This document shows, in pieces, positions 59,901 through 64,000 of a stretch of DNA of 64,000 nt (positions are counted from its first letter, which is position 1; each line of letters starts with the position of its first letter). The DNA comes from Thioclava dalianensis (lineage in GTDB: Bacteria; Pseudomonadota; Alphaproteobacteria; Rhodobacterales; Rhodobacteraceae): the NCBI RefSeq assembly GCF_000715505.1, contig NZ_JHEH01000009.1, positions 62,001 through 126,000 on the forward strand, given 5' to 3'. The notes below the pieces were generated by a model that saw only the letters and a list, made by a program, of their open reading frames with translations, was not told where the DNA came from and made no database searches. The translations under genes and the position numbers were made by a program.

Positions 59901-61207
59901 AATTGCTTGGCAAAGCCACGCGAATGCAGCGCCTCATCGACCACCATCAGGCTGTTGCCCGCCCCTTCGAGATCATGCAGCAGCCCCAGTTGAAGCGCGT
60001 CGAGCAACATCTCGATCGAGGCAAGCTGGTCCGCGCCCGCGCCGTCCGGGGCCAGATCGCCCTTGATCAGCGCCGACAGCCCCTCGACGGTGGTATTTCC
60101 GACTGCGAGGCGGATTTCATTGTCGCTCCATAATGCGTTGGGCTGCTGGCCTTCGGGATTGTTGAGGAAATAGGTCTCGCCCGGGTTTTGCTCCATATTC
60201 CAGACGATTTCCTGCATCACGCCCGAGCACAGGCCCTGATCGGGTGCATCCAGCGTGGCCAGCGTCTTGTCGGGATTGAGCGTGTAGGCGATATCCTTGG
60301 CATTGAAACCCAGCCGGAAGTCCTGCTGCGCGAGCTGCACCAAGGCCTGCGCCGGGGTCTGGCTGGGGGGCACTTTCTGCTCCGCTGCGGCTGCGACGGC
60401 CGCGTTATAGGTCGTGCGAACGCGGTCCGGGAAATCGGCAAAGAGATCGTTTTGCGCGTCACGGACCCAGCCTGTCACGTGATAGGAGACACGGAATTGC
60501 AGCGCGCTGTTGGATTGGATCGCGGCATAGATATCGGGCAGATCGGCGAAGTGATCCCAAAACCCGAAGACCGAATTGCACTCGGGGTAATATGACGCAA
60601 AGGACGGCCCCACGAAACCGACCGAAGTCAGGTAATGGGGGGCATAGCCGCTGAGATAGTCTGAACTGGGGCCGGGGCCTGTCCACGCCTCATAGGGCAC
60701 GACGCGTCCCATGAACCGGTAGGGCTGCTCACCCGCTGCGGGCTGATCGGGCAGGGGCACGCTGATCGCGGGGCGGGTGATCCCGGTCGCGTCCAGTTGC
60801 AGATCGCCGGCGATATAGTCGCTCTCGACGATCCAGCTTTGGGTCTCGACCGGACCGTAGCTTTGCGTCGTCTCGTCATAGCGTTGCAGATAGCGCACCA
60901 CGAGCCAAGTGTTGGGCGCGTGCGGAAAGACCGGAGTGCCGCCCTCGGGGCCTTGCACGCCGCGCTTATAGGCATCGGGCAATTCCCAATGCAGGTGCAG
61001 CCCCGGCTTGAGCGAGACGATGGGGCTGGCCGAGCTTTCCAGCGGCTGCACGATGGCTGTGCCGGTGCTGGGGCGGGTGGCCGTGGCGCTATAGGGCATC
61101 ATTTCGAACTGCGCGACACGCCCCTTGAAACGGCTGGTCAGAACCTGCGCGTCATTGGCATTCACCCGCAGCGCGCGCAGGTTCATCGGAAGGATCGCTT
61201 GGGTCAT
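56954..61207 (-). CDS. Very large protein of unknown function (1417 aa)
   Basis: No signal peptide, no transmembrane helix and hardly any Cys. Notable segments: PGLHLHWELPDAYKRG (about residues 68-83), NTWLVVRYLQRYD and SWIVESDYI near residues 98-135. A mid-region of about 450-560 is helical (EVSLPLPLAELLHNLNAAQK), and Pro/Ala-rich stretches follow. The HLHW and WLVVR-WIVESDY blocks feel like conserved signatures of a family of big hypothetical proteins, but I cannot name it. It overlaps the next upstream gene by 4 nt, so expression is coupled. Possible roles are structural, e.g. part of a secreted or virion-like assembly. Confidence 0.7.
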   Translation of the reverse strand: MTQAILPMNLRALRVNANDAQVLTSRFKGRVAQFEMMPYSATATRPSTGTAIVQPLESSASPIVSLKPGLHLHWELPDAYKRGVQGPEGGTPVFPHAPNTWLVVRYLQRYDETTQSYGPVETQSWIVESDYIAGDLQLDATGITRPAISVPLPDQPAAGEQPYRFMGRVVPYEAWTGPGPSSDYLSGYAPHYLTSVGFVGPSFASYYPECNSVFGFWDHFADLPDIYAAIQSNSALQFRVSYHVTGWVRDAQNDLFADFPDRVRTTYNAAVAAAAEQKVPPSQTPAQALVQLAQQDFRLGFNAKDIAYTLNPDKTLATLDAPDQGLCSGVMQEIVWNMEQNPGETYFLNNPEGQQPNALWSDNEIRLAVGNTTVEGLSALIKGDLAPDGAGADQLASIEMLLDALQLGLLHDLEGAGNSLMVVDEALHSRGFAKQFGGYVWSLVPTGRAAKDDGTEVSLPLPLAELLHNLNAAQKTYDQGRAELDTLRKQLFMDWLRYISAYIDPAQGGLQIPINDLASFLDNNSPNSELGYVVTRGHEIGMQSYVLDPVSGEITGLNPPPSAPNSAQIPSQADAVFAAWQAVRAALPDAGNWLLQATPAPAFWEPTDPVLVMEGDRIEPVRRNGTASFTPARLSAELITQLTIEDATETRTLEAATITGPPALSAVTPLADPLRAILAESCLFIPMLAGNVAQAAIPPSQSAEDATQFSQALNQAQGGLSPLDPGPAAAAGNLYDRLHATGAGPLENPTQPVTAPLALTFGFTNATQTGWTPYGTALTTQTALTEFSATRFDPFLPVFLLWQAQLDPLARDPASNYTPDSLTRHFSLDPDAIDYIYAPDESFTTGTAVRYGGSVTLSRQPTRSLTAQIDQYEKLYPHDAVDDALNHARAVFEQAQIMSQGIGGFGQEQLLRSAIARVPVEDLIKGGRDAITAQIDAAARSLPYDNWYNFAFNGVSPISQGLLAEDNFGPFRAGFSRIFDLEIVDTFGQRMTLQTRDMRPDGSQNAQPAFPLAPVPGDQTHQGSLYLPPRLLAPSRVWFQWLSARFDTKVKGITDDFVEMNSHPASSPICGIVLPNHLDDSLMFYQPEGALIGSFSVEHGTLVYRTRAGNADNPDDSLAQDIGPQSGPALVNEHLFDVMWHIDTMGAGFLTDMMTAIRRSEGLVNPASYAQNVALGVLFGQPLVITRAVVGIETLGGVLPVSQADTVSHPAFSDAVTQGRYRYSDREETGASELQSVALPIRLGNLANMNDGMIGYFLDGAGGASPYGTFYAPTAPAAGKNGVVPPAPDTLEVTLNQKPVALTFLMDPRGAIHATTGILPVQQIAIPSDQYAQTLQRLQVTFETRPVLSGAGGLTLPLPQEAGYDWSWVQTNAPSVPLGANAGTETATFNYTPQSLREGWTRLQRAPSPPAPQDHTE

Positions 61208-62169
61208 TGGCTGCCCCCCTTGAAGAATGAAACCATGCCGACGCCTTGGGTCATCTCGAACCCCATTTCGGCGGCGTCGAGCGCCTCCAACGTGTTGGCG
61301 CGCGCCAGCGTGTCCGAGAGCGTGCTCATCTTGGCCACCCGCCTGCCATTGGACCGGAACGCGGCGCTGATATCGACCGGAACCGTGTCGGGGTTCAGAG
61401 TGATCTTGACCGTGCTTGTGCCCTGCGGCGTCGTGGTGGTGGATTTGGTGAAGGTGTGCAGTTTCTTTTCGGCATGAACTGTACCGCCCGAGGCGGTCTC
61501 GAAACTGTCGATGCCGTAATGCAGCTGCTCGGGCGGCTGGTGAATATCGACCCGGTAGCCATCCCCCGCGATCAGGCAGATCAGCACGTCGGATTTGGCT
61601 CCCAATGTCTCGTAGCGCAGGATGTCGAGCAGCTTGATCTCGACACTCGGATCGGCATCGTGATCGGCGGGGGTGTGGCCCTTGGGATAGACCGACACGC
61701 CCATGCCGGGGGTGTTCGACACGAGCCTTGAGCGCAGCAGGAACCCGGTGATCGGGCCGCTGGGCGCGGGGGCCGGCTCTCGTCCCAAAGCCCGCGCGCG
61801 CATGCGGGGGGTGGCGCTTTGCGCGCGCGGGGCGGCATGCGCTTGGGCTGCGGCCTCAAGCGAGGATAGCGCAAGGTCAGGCTGGCTGCCCAAGGTGCGT
61901 CCAATGCTCAGCGCGCCATCTGCCAGCGTCTCGATCCAGCCGCGATCCAGCGTGAAAAAGCGGATGGATTCCGGTGGCAGCATGGCCTCATCGGGCACCA
62001 GATAGGAGAACGGTACCCCCTTAAGCAGCCGCAGGCGCGCAAGCCAGTCTTCGAGCGGGGCAGGCAGCGGTACGTGCATAAACGAGGCCGAAAGCCGCAA
62101 TTGCGTCTGATCCAGAGCGGCTGCGACCTGCGTCAGATAGCGGGGGCGGGATTGAAGCCGGTATGTCAT
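61204..62169 (-). CDS. Protein of unknown function (321 aa), FISUMP operon
   Basis: Start MTYRLQSRPRYLTQV at 62169, 1 nt after the stop of the upstream gene. The first 140 residues or so contain LPAPLEDWLARLRLLKGVPFSYLVPDE and ESIRFFTLDRGWIETLADGAL, a helical-plus-strand unit. A Pro/Ala/Arg-rich linker follows, then a second unit (GPITGFLLRSRLVSNTPGMG, then EIKLLDILRYETLG, CLIAGDGYRVDIHQPPEQLH). No known domain is recognised. The phrase FSYLVPDE resembles baseplate or docking-type hypothetical proteins only loosely. Probably acts with its operon partners. Confidence 0.7.
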   Translation of the reverse strand: MTYRLQSRPRYLTQVAAALDQTQLRLSASFMHVPLPAPLEDWLARLRLLKGVPFSYLVPDEAMLPPESIRFFTLDRGWIETLADGALSIGRTLGSQPDLALSSLEAAAQAHAAPRAQSATPRMRARALGREPAPAPSGPITGFLLRSRLVSNTPGMGVSVYPKGHTPADHDADPSVEIKLLDILRYETLGAKSDVLICLIAGDGYRVDIHQPPEQLHYGIDSFETASGGTVHAEKKLHTFTKSTTTTPQGTSTVKITLNPDTVPVDISAAFRSNGRRVAKMSTLSDTLARANTLEALDAAEMGFEMTQGVGMVSFFKGGSQ

Positions 62170-62170
62170 G

Positions 62171-63679
62171 TCATTTCCTTCCGGCAAGCGCGTGGATCAT
62201 CAGGTGATGCGCCGCGTTGAAGCTGCGTGTGGCGTTGAGCGGAGCCTCGGAGGTCGCGCTCAATTGAGCGGCTGCATTTCGGGTCGCTGGCAGTCCAAGC
62301 CGGGTGGCGAGCGCTTGGGGCAGGGCCACCGGAGCGAGATCCGCCAGATGCGCGGCGAGAATGTCGCCCGAGACGCTGGCCAGCAACTGGTGATGGATAT
62401 CGCGTTTCCAGACATAGAGCGGCACGGAGAAGCTCTGGTCTTGCAGCGCGATCAGCCGTCCGATGGTCCAGGCCGAGGCATAGGACATATCGAACATGCC
62501 CGAGGTCGGATCAAAGATCAGCCCGGCATCGGCCGAACTCAGGGGCAAATCAGGCGGCGCGACTTGGGTCGCATAGGGTGCGAGCGGGCCGCGATACCAA
62601 GACAGGGTTTTCTCGCCCGTGCGCATCTGGGTGTCGAGCGGGACATAGCCCATCTCGAACCCGGCCTTGAGCGTCGGGTTGGAGCCTTCATAGGGCAGTT
62701 GCAGCACGGTGCGCTTTTCGCCCGATGCATTCTGTGTGCCCGCATTGAGATCGAGCAGCGCGTTGACAAAACCCGCAGGCTGCCCGGTCGAGCGAAAGCG
62801 CCAATGGCGCAGCACCGCGAGGCGCAGAAGCTGCGCTCCGTCTTGGTGCGATGTGGGCGCGCCGCCGTCCTCCGAGGTAGGCAGGTAGTCTTCGAGCCCT
62901 TCCAGAGAGACCAGATAGCAGCGGCTATTTGCAGAGTTTTGCGGCAGGCGATTGCCAAACGCGATCGAGAATTTTCCCAAGGCCACGCCCTGATCGCTGA
63001 TTTTCGCGATGGTCGGCTTCTCGATCAGGCTGACTTCGCGCACATGCGCCATCAGGGCCAGATCGGGCAGGGTGGGTGCAAGCTCCCAGAACAGCGACAG
63101 CGGCACGTCGATATATTGGATCGCGCTCTCCATCGTCTGGCCCGGTTCCAGATCGGACAGATCCCCGCCATCCGAGAAATAGGACTCTCCCGTGCCAAGC
63201 GTGCTCTTGTCATAGACCGATTGCGGGAAAAGATCGCCGATCACGCCCGCCTTGGGCTCAAGCGCGGCGCTTTCGGCGACATCGCCCTCATCGAGCAACA
63301 TCACCCAAAGCCATGTTGGAATATCGCCCAAGGCATCGGGCTCCGCATGCGTTTTTGTCGGACTGCGCAGCCAAGGCAGGTTCGATTGGGGAAAGACCGC
63401 ATGGGGAAAGACCGCGTCATATTCCCCGCTGCTGTTATCGGGCGGAAAGACCGCGAACACAGACTGATCGGGCTGGGCAAAGGCGAAGCGGTCGCCGCTG
63501 ACCGCGAAATCATAGGTCAGCTCGATCGGGGCGTCGTTGATCGTGGCCCCCGTGTCATCGCTCAGCTCTTGCGACAGGGAAAGCCGATAGATCCCCGCCT
63601 CGAACCCCGGAATGTCGTTCTGGATGAAGGTGACATCCATGTCCAAAAGCGTCTCTTGCGTGGCGATGGCTTGTGTCAT
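62171..63679 (-). CDS. Protein of unknown function (502 aa), FISUMP operon
   Basis: Start MTQAIATQETLLDMDVTF at 63679, 13 nt after the preceding gene. Beta-rich N-terminus (FEAGIYRLSLSQELSD), then DAVFPHAVFPQSNLPWLRSP and PTWLWVMLLDEGD, which look like conserved blocks. The C-terminal half includes RHWRFRSTGQPAGFVNALLDLN and MSYASAWTIGRLIALQDQSF, followed by a helical tail. There is no signal peptide and a single Cys. It was not recognised as any named family. Its tight packing with the 321-, 1417- and 609-residue genes suggests parts of one complex. Confidence 0.7.
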   Translation of the reverse strand: MTQAIATQETLLDMDVTFIQNDIPGFEAGIYRLSLSQELSDDTGATINDAPIELTYDFAVSGDRFAFAQPDQSVFAVFPPDNSSGEYDAVFPHAVFPQSNLPWLRSPTKTHAEPDALGDIPTWLWVMLLDEGDVAESAALEPKAGVIGDLFPQSVYDKSTLGTGESYFSDGGDLSDLEPGQTMESAIQYIDVPLSLFWELAPTLPDLALMAHVREVSLIEKPTIAKISDQGVALGKFSIAFGNRLPQNSANSRCYLVSLEGLEDYLPTSEDGGAPTSHQDGAQLLRLAVLRHWRFRSTGQPAGFVNALLDLNAGTQNASGEKRTVLQLPYEGSNPTLKAGFEMGYVPLDTQMRTGEKTLSWYRGPLAPYATQVAPPDLPLSSADAGLIFDPTSGMFDMSYASAWTIGRLIALQDQSFSVPLYVWKRDIHHQLLASVSGDILAAHLADLAPVALPQALATRLGLPATRNAAAQLSATSEAPLNATRSFNAAHHLMIHALAGRK

Positions 63680-63692
63680 TTTGGGCTCTCCC

Positions 63693-64000
63693 TTACGCGC
63701 CAAGCTGGCGCACGACGGGCCAGTCTGTCAGCGCCTTGCGCGTGGCCATTGTGGTGAGATCGATCTGAGCGGCGTCATAGGTGCCAAACCCGGCCTCTCT
63801 CAGCGCGGTTGCGATATCGCTGCGTTGGCTTGCCACCCACGGATCCACCAAGGCTTCGAGATGGTAGTCGGTATTGGTCAGATCGGCCTGATGAGTGCCG
63901 CTCAGTTGGATCGTCAGATCCTGTGGTGGCGTGTTCTGAGTGCTGATCTGATAGCCCGGCACCACCTGTGCCGAGGCCGGGTAGAAGCCCGTATTGTTGC
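63693..64000 (-). CDS. C-terminal part of an upstream gene of the FISUMP operon (truncated by window)
   Basis: The frame stays open to the window edge (about 102 codons visible), so the start is outside. The visible part reads TGFYPASAQVVPGYQISTQN, LTIQLSGTHQADLTNTDYHL and TALREAGFGTYDAAQIDLTT. The same low-Cys, polar composition as its neighbours suggests another subunit. No domain is recognised. Confidence 0.65.
   Translation of the reverse strand, partial: NNTGFYPASAQVVPGYQISTQNTPPQDLTIQLSGTHQADLTNTDYHLEALVDPWVASQRSDIATALREAGFGTYDAAQIDLTTMATRKALTDWPVVRQLGA

Noticed and set aside
58328-60133. A 601-codon plus-strand frame inside the 1417-residue gene
   Set aside because: Arg/Gly/Asp-rich shadow frame; the minus-strand operon with overlapping starts and stops explains the region better.
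1-64000. CRISPR arrays and complete insertion sequences
   Set aside because: No regularly spaced direct repeats and no transposase-like protein were seen on either strand.

Overview
The window is GC-rich and densely packed. It looks like a chromosomal segment of a Rhodobacterales-type alphaproteobacterium (Paracoccus/Thioclava/Roseobacter-like). The reasons are the cyoABCD and modABC layout, the xerD - small gene - aroK - aroB block, and an intergenic palindromic repeat of a type I associate with Rhodobacteraceae. This placement is inference from gene content and was not searched.

Layout. (1) 0-9 kb: the end of a Crp/Fnr-type regulator gene, a cytochrome bo3-type quinol oxidase operon (cyoABCD), a palindromic intergenic repeat, a convergent molybdate ABC transporter (modABC) behind a ModE-like box, and a CBS-domain CorC/HlyC membrane protein. 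(2) 9-13.8 kb: xerD, a conserved exported protein with a 54-codon gene in front of it, divergent aroK-aroB, and tRNA-Arg(CCG). (3) 13.8-17.6 kb: small accessory genes, including a VOC-fold protein beside a decayed tetR gene whose operator is intact, and a tetR/AhpD-like pair sharing a double palindrome. (4) 17.6-25.4 kb: two LysR genes flanking a ketopantoate-reductase-like and a ThDP-dependent enzyme, then a DctPQM TRAP transporter of unknown substrate. (5) 25.5-32 kb: an aldehyde dehydrogenase, an aromatic-amine-dehydrogenase operon (aauBEDA plus two monoheme cytochromes c) and an AraC/FeaR-like regulator. (6) 32-53.3 kb: an essentially complete phenylacetate (paa) island: tetR, paaK, paaI, paaG, paaN, a five-gene branched-chain-amino-acid-type ABC importer, a hydratase/dehydrogenase fusion, paaX, paaJ, paaABCDE, an extra PaaA/PaaC-like gene, paaZ and paaY. 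(7) 53.4-55.1 kb: a glutathionyl-hydroquinone-reductase-like gene and a graveyard of gene fragments. (8) 55.1-64 kb: a tight minus-strand operon of very large, cysteine-poor, unrecognised proteins ending in a FISUMP-domain protein and running off the window edge.

How it fits together. Regions 5 and 6 read as one route. A periplasmic TTQ enzyme oxidises an arylethylamine to its aldehyde, the dehydrogenase yields phenylacetate, and PaaK activates it. PaaABCDE and PaaG make the oxepin, PaaZ (and perhaps PaaN) opens it, and the thiolase and the hydratase/dehydrogenase fusion release acetyl-CoA and succinyl-CoA. Three matching TetR-type operators, in front of tetR, between paaG and paaN, and at the paaJ promoter, suggest one regulator for the dispersed paa units.

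The best candidates for something undescribed are the 55-64 kb operon, the aromatic amine dehydrogenase light chain that has lost both partners of one disulfide, the extra PaaA/PaaC-like protein with an altered metal motif, and the methionine-rich CyoD tail.
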